Translations under genes and position numbers: made by a program | Notes under the pieces: generated by a model | Database searches by the model: none | Told to the model about the DNA's origin: nothing | The model's input: the letters and a program-made list of their open reading frames with translations, nothing else | Part shown: positions 40,999 through 53,946 of the stretch, one piece after another | Position numbering within the stretch: position 1 is the first letter of the stretch | Layout of the letters: each line of letters starts with the position of its first letter | Source: Aquatica leii | Lineage: Eukaryota; Arthropoda; Insecta; Coleoptera; Lampyridae | Assembly (NCBI GenBank): GCA_035610365.1 | Contig: CM069433.1 | Span: 170,144,882-170,208,881, forward strand | Length of the DNA stretch: 64,000 bases | Direction of reading: 5' to 3'

Positions 40999-42854
40999 TT
41001 TGTTAATTTATTTATTTTGGTGTTCACAAGCGTTGCTACACAAAAAAATATATGTTATATGTTATATTTATGAAAATAATTTCGTAAGCTGTGATGCTTT
41101 TTGTTGTAGTATCACGAAAACTATAAAACAACATACGGCTGATATGGATATAACAAACTCGGTTGATTATAAAATTTCAACCTTGTCTGTTATATAACCC
41201 ATATTGGCTTAATACCGTTATATACTATTTCAGGAGTGACGAGAAATACACAAAATCATCCTTACTCATTTTATCCACTTTGAATGATCAAGTTTTTTAA
41301 CAAAGATTTACCAATTGAATCCAGTCTTTGGATGATGAACTGGGGATTCATATTTCAACACATTTCAAAGTCGATTCTTGCATCAAAGCCAAAAGCATTG
41401 CAACCATATGTGTTTGTAACCCTGCAAATATCAGAATACAATATGGTCCTCTTTTGTTGTTGTAATTGGTAGATCATACCATCTTTTGTTATTCCGTTTG
41501 TTTGAGTTAGTAATAAATTTATCACTTTCAATTTTTTAAAGAAATTCTTACAAACTGGTATCATCAGTCACTGAATCTTGAAATGATAAATGAAAGTTGT
41601 CCCAGTTGAGGTGTTTGTACAAGATGCAAGATTATATTTAACAAAAACGTACAATAAAACTTTAAACACAAAACACAATTCAAGAAAATAGTTATAAAAT
41701 ATGGTTACAAGTTAATCGTACAGCACCGATCACACGCATGTCTTCCACTTGAGGGCTGATTCTTCATTTTTGTCTTTCAAATTATGCGACTCGTTACAAA
41801 GTTAATTATTAGACTTTTTTTTGTTGAAATCGGTTTTCTTCTGTTTTTTTTTGGTTGGATATTTACTAGAAATTTATGGCATTTGTTTATCGTGAACTCC
41901 CTTCAACCAATAGTCGTTAAATAATACCTGCCTGGTTCCATCAGCGACTCTTTGCTTACATTTCATGTGGCGGAAATTTATAGGTTTACACTGACGTAAA
42001 TCAATATTTTGATGTTACATATCTTAACTATTATTCTGTATCTCTTTTCGATTTTTTTTTGCCTCTGTTATGTCTTTTTTTGCTTTTGGTCTACGTTTGG
42101 ACAACACCAAGCAATCAGTATCAGCATCGCAATGTCCACTAATTTGTTATCAATTTCGAATTTATATTCAACTCTTCAGTTATAAGAACTTTCTTTTTTT
42201 AGGTTTTTGTGCTTCTAAAACTGCAAACTCTGATTCTGAATTGCTGTTGACATAGTCGCGGTTTGCATCGCTAACATCAAAAAATGAATTAAGTATAACT
42301 ATAATAATAGGGTTTTTTCTTAGATTTATAGCTTGATTTACGGTTTCTATATAGGTAATGCAGTAAAACTCTATGAAACAGGATTTTGAGATAGGTAAAT
42401 ATCTATTTCTGGGCTTATAATTGCACTTGGTCTAGCTGCATCAAAACATTTGTTTAATAATAATTTATTTTCACTAAATGTAGCAATCTTGAAATTAATG
42501 TTCTATAATCAAATTATTATGAAACTAACCCATTGGAATGTTGTAACTCTGCTACTCAATATGCATATGTTTTACAACTAAAAATTTTAGTTGTAGTGCA
42601 TACTTTTGCAATGCCGATATTACCTCATGTTGTGAAAATTTATGTCTGCGAGATAATTTTTCCTTGTGGTTTTTAGTACCTTTCCTAATTGTAAAATAAT
42701 TAGAATAAGTCCGACTACGATAAAAAAATTCCTGATTGTAGTTTTCAGTTCTGTTATTGTTGTTGGGCAACTTAGTGACGTAATATTGTAGAAAAATGCA
42801 AAATCAAATATTAGCTACTAATGTCCAAACGCAAGACCAAGACAACATCACATA
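40999..42854. other. Unassigned AT-rich region
   Basis: Short open frames on both strands (for example 41355-41564 minus) with no recognised family. No RNA gene or clear terminal repeats found. Confidence 0.35.
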
Positions 42855-43067
42855 GGTCTTGGTCTTGCACCAGTTGCTCTTGTTCTTGGTCTTGTATTGA
42901 TTGTTGGTTTTGAATATAGTTTTGGTCTTGTTCTCGGCCTTGCACGCAAGACTCTTGCACTCTTGCATTTTTACACTGTACTATAAATAAAACTTCACAA
43001 TGAAAGCCAATGTTGTTAAAAAAAAATTTTTTCTGATATTTCATTAATAACGAAGAGTTAACTTACT

Positions 43068-43333
43068 TTTCTTCATACCTTGGTCGAAAGTACGTACTTT
43101 CGTCCCTACTAGCAGGGACAAAAGTTGAACATTTACTCCCTTTGAGAAGTACACGCGCGCCCTCTATAACGCCAGGAGGAAAGAATTTCTCATGCGTATT
43201 AATACTCGTAACTAGGGACTCGCTTCGCTCGTGCCTCAAATGTCGGGGGGCAGGCATCAAAAACATGCTTATCAACATTTAAAGTTAAAAAAAGTAGAAT
43301 TAATAACGTACTTTCGACCGGCTATGAAGAAAA
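43068..43333. mobile_element. 266-bp MITE with 28-bp inverted repeats
   Basis: TTTTCTTCATACCTTGGTCG continuing to AAAGTACGT at the left pairs with ACGTACTTTCGACCGGCTAT continuing to GAAGAAAA at the right, with a few mismatches. The left arm also carries an 18-bp perfect palindrome, CGAAAGTACGTACTTTCG (43085-43102). The interior is GC-rich relative to the region and contains CTCGCTTCGCTCG. Confidence 0.65.
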
Positions 43334-43336
43334 TCG

Positions 43337-43395
43337 TATACACTACGCGGGCCAAAAGTTGAAATTTAACTTTCGGCCCTCGTAGTGTAATATAC
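43337..43395. repeat. Strong hairpin-forming inverted repeat
   Basis: CACTACGCGGGCCAAAAGTT is followed after seven bases by its near-inverse AACTTTCGGCCCTCGTAGTG. With the flanking GTATA/TATAC the stem is about 27 bp with few mismatches. It abuts the MITE just to its left. Confidence 0.8.
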
Positions 43396-44878
43396 TATTA
43401 ATAAAAAGTAAAAAATTCGGTCTAACCTATATAGATTATAATAGACACGATATGTTCGTTTCGTTTCGCGTTTTTAATACTTGAGCCATCTATAAGTACA
43501 ACTGCATCTATGAATGGCTTAAGTATTAAAAAAGTGGAAACATGTATTGTTTATAATTTTTATTATTAAAAATGAATGTGGATTAGACAGAATTTTTTAC
43601 TTTTCATTAATCTATTAAACCTGCAATAAGAACGATGATATAGAATATTTAGTTACTTTATTTTTAAACGATCTAACAAGATTTAATTTAATTTTATACT
43701 CAATAAATTATCAAAATACAAAGACATAAATACATAAGCAAATGTTAATTAACTTCAATTCTTAGTTTTGAAGAACCTTACAATTGTATATACCTACTTT
43801 TTTTATTGAATGGCTAAATTTAAGTTGTCATAAACTGATAATATATACACGAATACACGAATAATTTTTAAAAATTTTAAACTATAAAAAGATATAAGTA
43901 AAAGGATCGACAATTTTTTTCTCACAAATATTAAATAATAACCACTATCGCATTTGCAATGCGTCCGTTGTATTTTACAATAGATGTACTTTTAAGCTTT
44001 GAGAATTAAGTTGTTTTGAAAAAAGAACAACGCATCGGCATGTTTGAGGGATTTGCATAAATATTATAGGCGCCGCGTGCCGGTTCAAAATTTTTTGTAG
44101 GTGCCTTTATTGTAAACTAAGCAAAACGTGCTTTTTGGTACAAATTTAAAATTAAGAATTTGGGACTTTCCCTCAAGTTGTTATTTTACGAGTTATTTTA
44201 TTAGTTGTATATACTTTCATTTAGGTCATACATATATTCGATGAACTCAAAAAAATATTAAATTAATTCAAATAAAATTCATAACAGCGTCTTCAACATT
44301 TTAGGAACCGATGAAAATTAGTATTTTATTGGTACTTATCAACCTATATGGTTTCTTATCGTTTTGTTTAAATACAAATTTACTGTAAACTTTTTTCTTC
44401 TGGAAAACTAAATTTGTTTTATTGTACAATCTAATTATAAAATGCTTTCTTGACATAATTTATTTCAATTAAGTTTTATTTGGTTTAAGTAAATATTTCA
44501 TTTAAGATGATTGTAGTGGTTACTTATTAGTTATAATTTATTTTTTTAAGCAAACATCATTTTACTAAAGTCGAAACAATCCTTTTTCAAAAAACTTTTT
44601 ATTTTCACGTATACATACAATAATTTTTTTAGGAAAAGGAATGTTTTTTTTGTATGTGGGATAAATAAAAAAATATTAATAATCGTTCGTAATAAGATTA
44701 AAACTGTCTTGTTTTTGCTGATATCTTGCAGGCTAGTCTTGGTTTTGGTTTTGCTAATGGCGTTGTTTTCTTGTTTTTGGTCTTGACAAGACTGCAAGAC
44801 CAAGACCAATTGTGGTTATCACTAGTGCTGAAAAAAATTTGCGACTAAATGGCTTAACCCAGAAGGAATACAACAATC

Positions 44879-45046
44879 ATGAAAAAAATGACGAATTTAG
44901 AAAAGGCCGATAATGATGAAGAAAAAATAAAATGCTTAACTAACAAAGAAATCTGTAATGCATTGGACGTGTTACGTAAGATCGTAATCTATAAAGATGA
45001 AAAAGACGATTTTCAAAAATTTTACGAACTACGTAAATTTTATTAA
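44879..45046 (+). pseudogene. Short fragment of unknown, possibly transposase-derived, protein
   Basis: A 55-residue frame from ATG contains CLTNKEICNALDVLRKIV and DDFQKFYELRKFY. In another frame the preceding 60 bases read NLRLNGLTQKEYNNHEK, which suggests a frameshifted longer protein. It loosely resembles the acidic C-terminal tail of pogo/Tigger-type transposases, but this is not secure. Confidence 0.25.
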
Positions 45047-46792
45047 AAAATTGCTTTTATAATAAGCAGTCAATCTTAGATTTTTTTTTCAGTGAATGTT
45101 AAGCAATATAATGTCTAACTAATGTGTAATATGTATGCATATGTAGTTAACTTTGCAAGAAAATCATTAACTTAAAATTTTCTAAAACTATTTTTTTCAA
45201 AATTTCTTTTAGTCAATGTTATCAAAATGTATGTGTGTTAAGAATTTTATCTAAATAATATTTATCACAATTTCTAATTGAATTATGAAATCAAACCAAA
45301 AAAAAAATAATACTAAATGTTGAATACAACATTTTGTTTCCCGAACAGAGACTACGAGACCCCCTGAAGTTCTCAAAATCATTCAAAAATAGTTTGACAA
45401 GTGCAAAAACTGTCAAAGATGGTTTACAAAAGCAAAAAATTAAAATTTATGACAGTTAAATACAAAAAAATATGTTTTGATTTTTTGTTAGTAATAGTTC
45501 ACAGTTTTGTAAAAATTATAAATGTTTTTTTAATTAGATTTAAAAAGCGTTCGCCGTTTATTGTTATAACAATCAAACGCATCTGTATATTCTGTTATTG
45601 ATTATTAATTTGCAATAACATAATACCCTGTGGAAAAAACTTACCTAAACATTATTGATTATCATTTTTATATAAGATAGTTTTATTGATACTATTTTTA
45701 AGAACTTATTTCGAAAACAATATATTACGTCATTGCAACTAACTAAAATTGCATTGACGTTACAGATTTAACTATTATAAAAAAAAACTATTAATTAATG
45801 TTTAGAGCAGTTTCAATGTTTCCTTTCTGAGGTATTAAGGAAGTAACAAAATCAGTTAATGATTAAGGAAGGAATAAAAAATTAAGCTTATCAAAATAAA
45901 GACCTGGTTGGGAGTGATTTGTATACTTTTGTTATTAGATTTTTTTATTGCCTTCGTGTTTCACACACATTTAGCAAAAAGTCAAGAAACTGAATAAAAG
46001 TTATTGGATATACAAAACTCGTACTTAAAAAACTAATTCATTTAAATACTTATATATAAATTTAATTTTTGTACTTTTAACGTCAAATATGTACTTTTAG
46101 TGTTCAAATTCCATACTGTTCAAACCAGTTTGTTTTTGGTACTTTTTATGTTGTTACTTTACATATACGTGAGCTTGACATTGTTAGATTTGTCTTAGAA
46201 GTAGCGAACTGCATAAGTTTGCGAACCACTGCTCTAACACAAAACATCTCTATAAGTACTAAACGTGCTTGTTTTCATGGATGTGGATAATCCTCGGCTA
46301 AATCATCTTACATAATTACGAAAATTGACAACAAACATAAACGGTGAAAAGCTTTAACAAGTAAGTTGATGTGACGAGCGAGCTTGCTAATTGCCACTTT
46401 TTAAAACGCAAAATAAGGTTTGAACTGCCACTCTCATACCTCGCTCTACATCGATTTTTAAGCGATATCTGCTGTCTTTTATAGCTACAGCTAAAATTCT
46501 GGTTTGATATAAATAGGATATCGTAAAACAAATGATGATTCTTAGTTTCTAAATTTTAATTGATTTTTAAAACTCCACTAAATCGGAATAACATATTTTG
46601 TTTTTAAGTTGTTGTTACAAGAGATTTCAATTAGACCCTTCTTTTTCTTGCAAAACCAACTCTGGTAGCACGGATCTATGCAAATTTCTTGCCATTGTCT
46701 GTCGTAAAGTATTTTCCAAATAGGGAAAGCAAATCTTGTGGAACAATGACTTTATTAGAGACTACGTTTTGTGCAGTTTAAGGAAGCAACGG
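45047..46792. other. AT-rich region with one hAT-like terminus
   Basis: No gene recognised. GCGAACCACTG at 46221-46231 looks like the right end of a hAT element, but a matching left end and 8-bp duplication were not found nearby. The frames at 45401-45601 and 46316-46531 have no family features. Confidence 0.35.
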
Positions 46793-47828
46793 TGTTACAA
46801 ACTCTGCTCGGCCAACTCGCACTAGTCGGAGATAAGGAAGGTTCAAGTAAATAGAATTTAATGGGCGCCAGATCTTACTAGGTCTGTTTCGGTCAAGACA
46901 GAATGTCCAAGCTTGCAACAAAATCAGCTTTGTAATCCTCAACGGGCCAAAAAAGAAATATAGCTAAGTACAACTTTAATTTAATATTATCGATGATTAA
47001 CGAGAACAAGAATTTATAATAAATTATTCAACGAGCACAAAAAATTATCGTAGATTATTCAACAACAACAATAGTGTTTATAACGAAGAAAATAAATTGA
47101 TAATGACAAATATCTGTGATTAACAGCATGAGGCACGCCAAAATAATAACTAAATGGTATTGAAACACTTACTGTAAAAAACAAAACTTTTGTGGGAGAC
47201 CTTAATGACGACGCCAATGTAATTAAATAAGATTTACCTACAATCCAGTGGTTGCCCGAAGAAAACGTTTTCCTCGTTGAGTCGAACTGGAATATTCAAT
47301 AACAGAACAAATCGTGTCAAAACAATGACTCACGAAAGCAAAAAATTAGAAATAAAAACCTGGTTATCGAATGCTGTTGCACACATTGAATTAAAGGAGA
47401 TACCGCAGTCTATTGATTCGTAAGGAACAGTATATCGGAGAAAATTTTCTTCTCAAGGCGCCATTATTAAATTTAAATTAGGTCTTCCAAATTATATTTC
47501 CATTAAAGTATTTGGTCGATATTAACCCTTTATTAGCCGAGAATACACCGAACACATGTGGACTAACACGTGTCGGGCCGTGCTAACAAATGGACATAGA
47601 AATTACAAATGAATTAAAAAAAACTAATAGTAAAAACTTACCCTGTAATGAATAAATTAATAGAAACGCGTTTTCGTTTTATATCATAGCCTCAACACAA
47701 GCCGATGATGTTAGAAAATTCATTTAGACACCGCAAGCATCATTTTAAGTAAGGGGCAAAGTACGTAGAGTTTTCAAGACTCATCTCTGGTAGAAAAGTA
47801 CAAATTTCTAGATGTATCTCAAATGCAC
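46793..47828. mobile_element. LTR family copy A (damaged right end)
   Basis: Starts TGTTACAAACTCTGCTCGG and shares the GGGCGCCAGATCT segment and later blocks with copies B and C. The right terminus GTAACA is missing: sequence reads AAATGCAC directly into ACGG, and ACGG also precedes the left end (46789-46792), so ACGG is likely the target duplication after a small terminal deletion. Confidence 0.65.
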
Positions 47829-48232
47829 GGAATAAGACCTTGCCACGGGAAAACCATCGTAAGCCATAGTAGCATATAAGAATTTTCACGGCCATTCTGT
47901 ACTCAGCTCCCTTGTCTATGTATACTTTTTTGAAAAATTCAGTTCATTTAGTTTTTATGCAGTTTTATTATAAATACGATATGTTCTAACAATAGGTTTA
48001 ATTGAGAATTTATTGACTTTGAAGCATGCGCAAAATAAACGTCTGTAATTTTCTGTAGCCACCATCGGGCGATCGAACTTTATCAGTAGATATTTTTCCT
48101 AATCTAAAACATTTTGGACTACAAATTTATTAAGAATTTCATGTAACGCTTGAGCGCTTACGTTTTTAATAATACTTTTGCAGATCTTTGACGGTATTAT
48201 TATCCAGATTGCATAGATAACAAATAATATGT

Positions 48233-49656
48233 TGTTACAAGCTTTAGGTCTTACGAACCTTGCACGGCCAACTCACACAGTCGGAGATTCACAGGAAGTA
48301 TGCTTAAGGGCGCCAGATCTAATCCAAGTTAACACTTCTGCCTCGATCACGACAGACGGTCCAAACTTGTAACTGAATTTGAGGTTCGTAATCCTTATTA
48401 CTCCGAGTAGCCAACATTAGTTAATAGGTAACGATAATTACAGGAGAAAGAAAAAATAACAAGAGAGATTAACAAATATAACCACTTTTAATGTGTTAAC
48501 GTAGAATATTAACAAGAGTATAGGAAATTTCTCCACTCATCTATGTTCGAATGATTTCTAAGTATAATTAACAAATATAACAACGTTAATTTAGTAGCGT
48601 AGCAAATTAACAGCTATATATTAAATTCTCAATCCATAAATACTAGGAGGACTAACAATTATCATTAACAAGTGTAGAAAACTTTGATTTCGTAACACAT
48701 AAGATTTACAAGATTATATTAAATTTTCGGTGCATGAATGTCCGCAATATCGGCAACACACAATACACATTTAAGTCAGGTCGAAACGAATATTACAGAA
48801 AATCTCGTAGTAAATATGTTTTTCACACACACAGCATGCGATACAGGTTAAATGAATGATTGAAGTTACCTTATTGGTATATAGGCAATAAACGTAGTTA
48901 CGGTCATTAATATTAACCAAAGTTCTGTGAGTAACTTTCGTGACAGCGAGATAAAATTAAGCAAATAAACTCACCCGAAGTCCAGTGTCCATTTTCGCAA
49001 AGAAAACGTTTTCCCCGCTAGCGGCCTGTAATAAATATTGAATCGCAAATCGTGTCACACACTAACTCACGAAGAATAAGAAGCTACAAAATCCGTATTA
49101 ATAAATCATTAAAGGCTATATAAGAACCCGTTGTATCGAATGCTGTAGGTAGTAATTTAAAACAGGTGGTTGATAACACAATCGACTGGTATACACGAAA
49201 TAACTTCTCCCACAGTAAGGCTTGTCGAGACTCCGTTTTCGTGGTGGAGAATATGCCTTCCCAAAATCTTAAGTGTTCGGTAACGGTATTTCTCAATAAT
49301 AATTAATCTTCATCGTTTCTTTATTGAAACGAACATGTGTTCAAAGCCTGGGGAAACGGCTATCAAATTAAGAAGAAGTTACAAACGAATTTTAATAAAA
49401 CGGGAGTAATTATCTTACCCTGTGACGACTCAAATATTTTACGAATGTAATGAAATTATAATTTGATTCCCATTATTAAGGATGTCCTTCGAAATTATTT
49501 CTTTAAGCCATACAGGCCATTTTATGCAATTGACAGCTTCACGATTTCGTCGTAAAATGACAGTCCCAATAAAAGATCGGCAGAGGGCGTCAAAACCGGA
49601 ATCTAATTTCAATTCAATATACAGGGTATTCCGTTAGAAAAATTTTGCACGTAACA
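48233..49656. mobile_element. LTR family copy B with 4-bp target duplication
   Basis: The 1424-bp block begins TGTTACAAGC and ends GCACGTAACA, and is flanked by ATGT at 48229-48232 and 49657-49660. TGTTAC...GTAACA ends and a 4-bp duplication fit an LTR. No gag or pol lies within, so it reads as a solo LTR, unusually long. Confidence 0.75.
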
Positions 49657-50303
49657 ATGTGTGTCTTTGTTATTGTTAGTAGTGTCATCAAGTTGAAGAC
49701 CGAATTCTTTATATTTCACTTTTTTATTAATTGATTGTTAACATATTAAGCTATGTGATAAATAGTGTTGTTGAACAAGGTATTTTTTAAGCTAGTTTTC
49801 CCGACGATTTTTTTAGCTTAAGATTAACCATATCAAGAGTAGTCAGTAGAATAAGGTTTTCCGTGACGGCGTGAAGTTTTTTGAATTTTGATACTCCGTA
49901 TGCGACCTTGCAAGCTTTTTAGTGCGTTGTCTGGTACTGAGGTTTAGTACGCACACGTTTTTGCTTTTGTAAATCTTACAAGTTCCTACTATAGAGCAAG
50001 ATTTTTTACTAAGATGTTAGAGTAATCTCTTTTGAGATGTCGCTTTAGCTTACTTGGAAGCATACACTTAGCCGCTCGAATTTATAATTTAATTTTAATT
50101 ATCGTATTTGTTAAATTATTTTAATGGTTGTATTTTTACATCATGTTGGTAGCTGAGGCGTTTGTGTTTTTTAGCTGCTTCTTAATTTAAAGTGCGCTTT
50201 ATTCTATCTATTTTGTAAAGTGGTGAGTTTGGACTTACTGTTATTGGAGTTTATTTTATTTTGTAATATGTTTTGATCAAATGATAAAATACTAAATACT
50301 GAG
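49657..50303. other. Spacer before the hAT element; no gene seen
   Basis: AT-rich, with no coding similarity or RNA gene recognised. Confidence 0.4.
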
Positions 50304-50689
50304 CTTTAGACCAGTGGTTCTTAACTGGTGGTCCGCGGACTACTGGTGATCCCTGGAAGCGCCCGAATTGGTCCGCAAAGCCATCTTAAAAATATTAAAT
50401 AAGTGACAACGAGTCGACACAACAACGCACGGCGCAAATCAGCTACAAGTAAAGGTGGATTTATAAAATTGACGTTCAAAACGTTGCAGTTACCGTGACA
50501 TATCGATTGTAATTACGATTTCAATAAAATTACCTACTCGTACATTACCTGACTTTTTTCTTTGTTGTGTGGATGATCGGCATTTAGCAATATATATGGA
50601 TAATACTATGTATTTAGCTTTAACTGGCGTATTGATGTGTTATGCAGCGGTGAAATTATTAAAACAAAGACGATCGCGTCGATATAAAA

Positions 50690-51700
50690 CTTGACCCATT
50701 AATAGGAGAAGACATTCAACAAATTACATATACAAGGATGACCGTGCAAGCATTTGAAATAATGTTAAGAATTGTAAAACCATATCTAAAACGTCAGATA
50801 CTATTTCACCGGAAGAACGTTTAATTATAACTTTACAGTAAGCAATATTTGTTATTGGCTACCAAATACAATTTATGTTTTTAGATATTTATCTCAAAGT
50901 ACAAATATGCAAGTCCTGTCTTGGACAATCAACATATAAGTATAACAATTGTCCACAAAATAATCCATAAAACATGTGCAGTGATATGGGACCAGCTGAG
51001 CCCAGTTTGTTTGAAATTTCCATCTACTGGCGGGATATATCAAACGGTTTGTTACGACGTTGGGATAAGCCCCATTGCTTAGGTGCCATCGATAGAAAGC
51101 ATGTTAATATCTAAGCGCCTCCACGTTCAGATACTCTATTTTACAATTATAAACTTTATTTTAGCATTGTACTTTAAGCAGCTTGCAATAGTAAGTATCA
51201 ATTCACCTTTGTTGATGTTGAAGCCTATGGTTCACAAAGTGATGGTGGTGTTTTAAAAAATAATATTTTTGGAAAGCGCCTAGAGGAAGGTGGGCTAACT
51301 ATTCCTAAACCAAGTAATTTACCGTTTAGTGATAGTATATTACCACATTTATTTGTATAATGTGTCCATATCCAGGAAAAAAATTATCCGAAAAGCAACG
51401 TATTTTTAATTATCGATTGTTAAGGGCAAGGCAAACTATAGAAAAATACATTTGGTGTATTAGTTGCCAGATCGAGGATATTGAAAACGACTATAAATGC
51501 AGATGTTGACAATGTTGACAATATTGTCAAAGCTGTTGTGGTTTTACATAATTTTTGTCAAAAAGAAGTGTCATCTACTTCAGACCTATATTGTCCTGTC
51601 GGGTTTGTTGATTCAAGCGACAATGAAAATGGAGACTGGAGAGAGGAAACACCTTCTATCCGTAGGAAAAACGGGGGCAAGTATCTATCTAAATCGCGAC
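50690..51700 (+). pseudogene. HARBI1-like nuclease (PIF/Harbinger transposase)
   Basis: Plus-strand blocks: EDIQQITYTRMTVQAFE, RYLSQSTNMQ, LKFPSTGGIYQ, FTFVDVEAYGSQSDGG (catalytic aspartate block), IFGKRLEEGGLTIPKP, LPFSDSILPHLFV, then KTTINADVDNVDNIVKAVVV and LHNFCQKE. These follow the HARBI1 order exactly, including the DVGAYG-like and VLHNF-like motifs. Several stops and frameshifts show it is dead, with the last part still open from 51481. Confidence 0.85.
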
Positions 51701-52437
51701 CTGAAAATGACCAAATTCCGTGGCAATACGACATGATGAAACTAGTACATTGTAAATCTTATAGAATTTTTATTATATTCCGTCGCGTTTCACTCGCCTC
51801 GGGAGACATTTCGGACAAACGTGAAAAGCCATATTCAACAAATGCTAGTCTGATCTGGAATCGCACTTCTTTTATTTTCAATAGCAGCCACAATTTGCTT
51901 GCATGATTGAATCATACCTGCGTTTTCTTTTTCTTTCTTTGATGTGGAGCTCCCTATCATTAAAAATTATATAGTGCTTACAAAATTAAACTGGGCATGA
52001 AAAAATTACTTTTTTTACTTCATGGGGTGGTTTCATTGAAGTTTACAGTTTCCTGCCTTTCTTCTATTACTTCTATTACGTCGGATTGGGGGGGATAGAA
52101 TGGTCTCTATGCCAGACCATCTTAAAGAAGAAGACGAGGCGGGGCGTGGGGTCGATTCTCTTCCCAATTTTTTTTCTTAATATGTCGATGCTTGCATCGA
52201 TGTATGTGTTCTGTAAAAATATACCACATAGATAAACTATCATACAATTTAACAAAATTTACTTTCTCGGTCGAGTACATTTATTATAAAACGCCATCTT
52301 GTCATAATACACCCAGTTACTATCACCGCCTTTCGATCCTGAGGGCTTTAACCGTTTTTCCCTTGTGAAACGATCCCTCAGACTCTTCCATAGTCGCATT
52401 CAATCGTCCATTAAAACATTATAATAATATAGTTACT

Positions 52438-52644
52438 TTACAAATTTATGTAGATACCACGTAGATTTGTGATTTCTGAAATTTCTACCCATGCCTGCTC
52501 TTTCTTTTTGGAATTTTTGTAATTCTTGTGCCCGAGATCATAATAAAAACTCATACTACTGCAGTAATTTAATGAGAATACCGAGTACGTCAACGTTTTC
52601 TGTGTAGGGGTAGAAATAAGATGTAAATTGTGAGATATTGACAA
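52438..52644 (-). pseudogene. MADF/Myb-like protein fragment of the Harbinger element
   Basis: Minus-strand frame with LGHKNYKNSKKKEQAWVEIS, matching the MADF (SANT-related) core 'Y.D..H..Y.N...K..AW.EI'. PIF/Harbinger elements encode such a helper that binds DNA and brings in the nuclease. Its opposite orientation to the nuclease is normal. A possible GTA splice donor near 52440 may lead to the region 51910-51750. Confidence 0.6.
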
Positions 52645-53946
52645 AATAACACATTACCTAAAACTTCGTATGATTCTTACTACATCATTTAATTATTTTC
52701 AACGTAACAGAACACAAAGCAGACGGGCTAAATTCAAACGAACATATACCGCAATAGTTCACACTAAACCCACGTAGTTCTTTTTACTTAGGTTGAAGTA
52801 GGTGGTAGAGTGTAAATTTTGTAAGCCTTCTATTGGTTGAATACCGAACGGCAGCGGCGAGAGTTAAAAGTTGGTCATGTTACGAACTGCACGAACGTAC
52901 ATCCAAACGGCAACGTCAACGTCAAACGTCGTTATAAATAGGGTTATATAATCCGCATGTATTTAACCACGAACATCGAACGGCAACAGCAGCGGCAACG
53001 TTAACTTCCAGTTTATAAATCCACCTTAAGAGTTAGTCAAGTAGCGGACGGAGCCGCCGCGCGTTTAGCGAGCAGCCAGTGCCTCACGTGGTTTGTTTCG
53101 TTCGCGTTTTGTTTTAAATAGTCAGTGATAGTCCAAGTACCTACATTACTGTTTTATTCTGAGTGCTTGTTTATTTCCAATTTAAAAATTAGACAGCAAG
53201 GGGCAAGTATCGTTGGTCTACGAAGTATAGTAAATAAACGCTCCACAGTTTAACACGTTAGTAAATTAAACTTGCTTTGTTTAAGTCACACGTTAATTTT
53301 AAGTCGTTACTGTGAATACTACGCTCCATTTAACATTTTAGGTACTTTACTACGCCGCATTGTCAAATATGATAGGTTTCTTTTTAATTGCGATTTACTT
53401 TGTACGTCAGTTCCAGGGTTTTGCCATTCAAATTCGGTATGGGAATAACGTAATTATTTTGTTTTAAGAAAAATTCAACTAAAACGAAAGTAAACCAGAT
53501 CCCAATACGTCATTTAAAGACCATACATCTAAATTATTGTGACCGCCCGCGAGAATTTTTTGGAATTCAAAATCTAAAAAAAATATTAGCTGCATCGTTT
53601 GGAATTTTCAAATTCAAAAAAGCACACGCATTCGGTGAATCTCTAATAAATCTTTGTTTGCTTAAAGCTACAGAAGAGCTTTTAGAGAAGAAACCTCAAA
53701 CGGAAATTCGTGAAATTCACTTTCACTTTCAAACGACATGGTAAAGTTGCGAATTAAAAAATGTCACATAATATTAAAGTACAAGTTATGGACATGATAA
53801 AATTTAGTTCTTATTTTGCGCTACAATATGAAGTAATACAATGTTGTCAATTACTTGTATTTATTTGTTCTTTAAATGATAATACAACGGTTAAAGAGTA
53901 GTTACTATTTTCGAAAGAACTGGAAACGTTGTCTCAAGGTGCAGAT

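Larger units (their letters stand above)
42855..44807. mobile_element. Putative transposon with GGTCTTGGTCTTGCA termini
   Basis: GGTCTTGGTCTTGCA at 42855 is matched by its exact inverse TGCAAGACCAAGACC ending at 44807, 1.95 kb apart. Both ends are surrounded by further CAAGAC/GTCTTG-rich sequence (42835-42965 and 44725-44805), giving a glutamine/aspartate-rich spurious frame. No transposase was recognised and no target duplication is clear. Two smaller inverted-repeat elements lie inside. Confidence 0.5.
50453..53026 (+). mobile_element. PIF/Harbinger transposon inside the hAT element
   Basis: AGGTGGATTTATAAA at the left pairs with TTTATAAATCCACCT at the right, flanked by TAA on both sides (50450-50452, 53027-53029), the 3-bp duplication typical of PIF/Harbinger. 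It contains the expected two genes: a nuclease on the plus strand and a DNA-binding-like protein on the minus strand. The subterminal regions share strings such as GTTGC(C/A)GTTACCG/CAACGTTAAC. Confidence 0.92.

Noticed and set aside
42811..43044. Glutamine/aspartate-rich frame as a real low-complexity protein
   Set aside because: It results from CAAGAC/GTCTTG repeats at the end of a putative transposon, with no start context or continuation.
46214..46240. A complete hAT element ending at 46231
   Set aside because: Only one terminus (GCGAACCACTG) is seen. CTCTAACA to its right has no matching duplication beside a CAGTGG end to the left.
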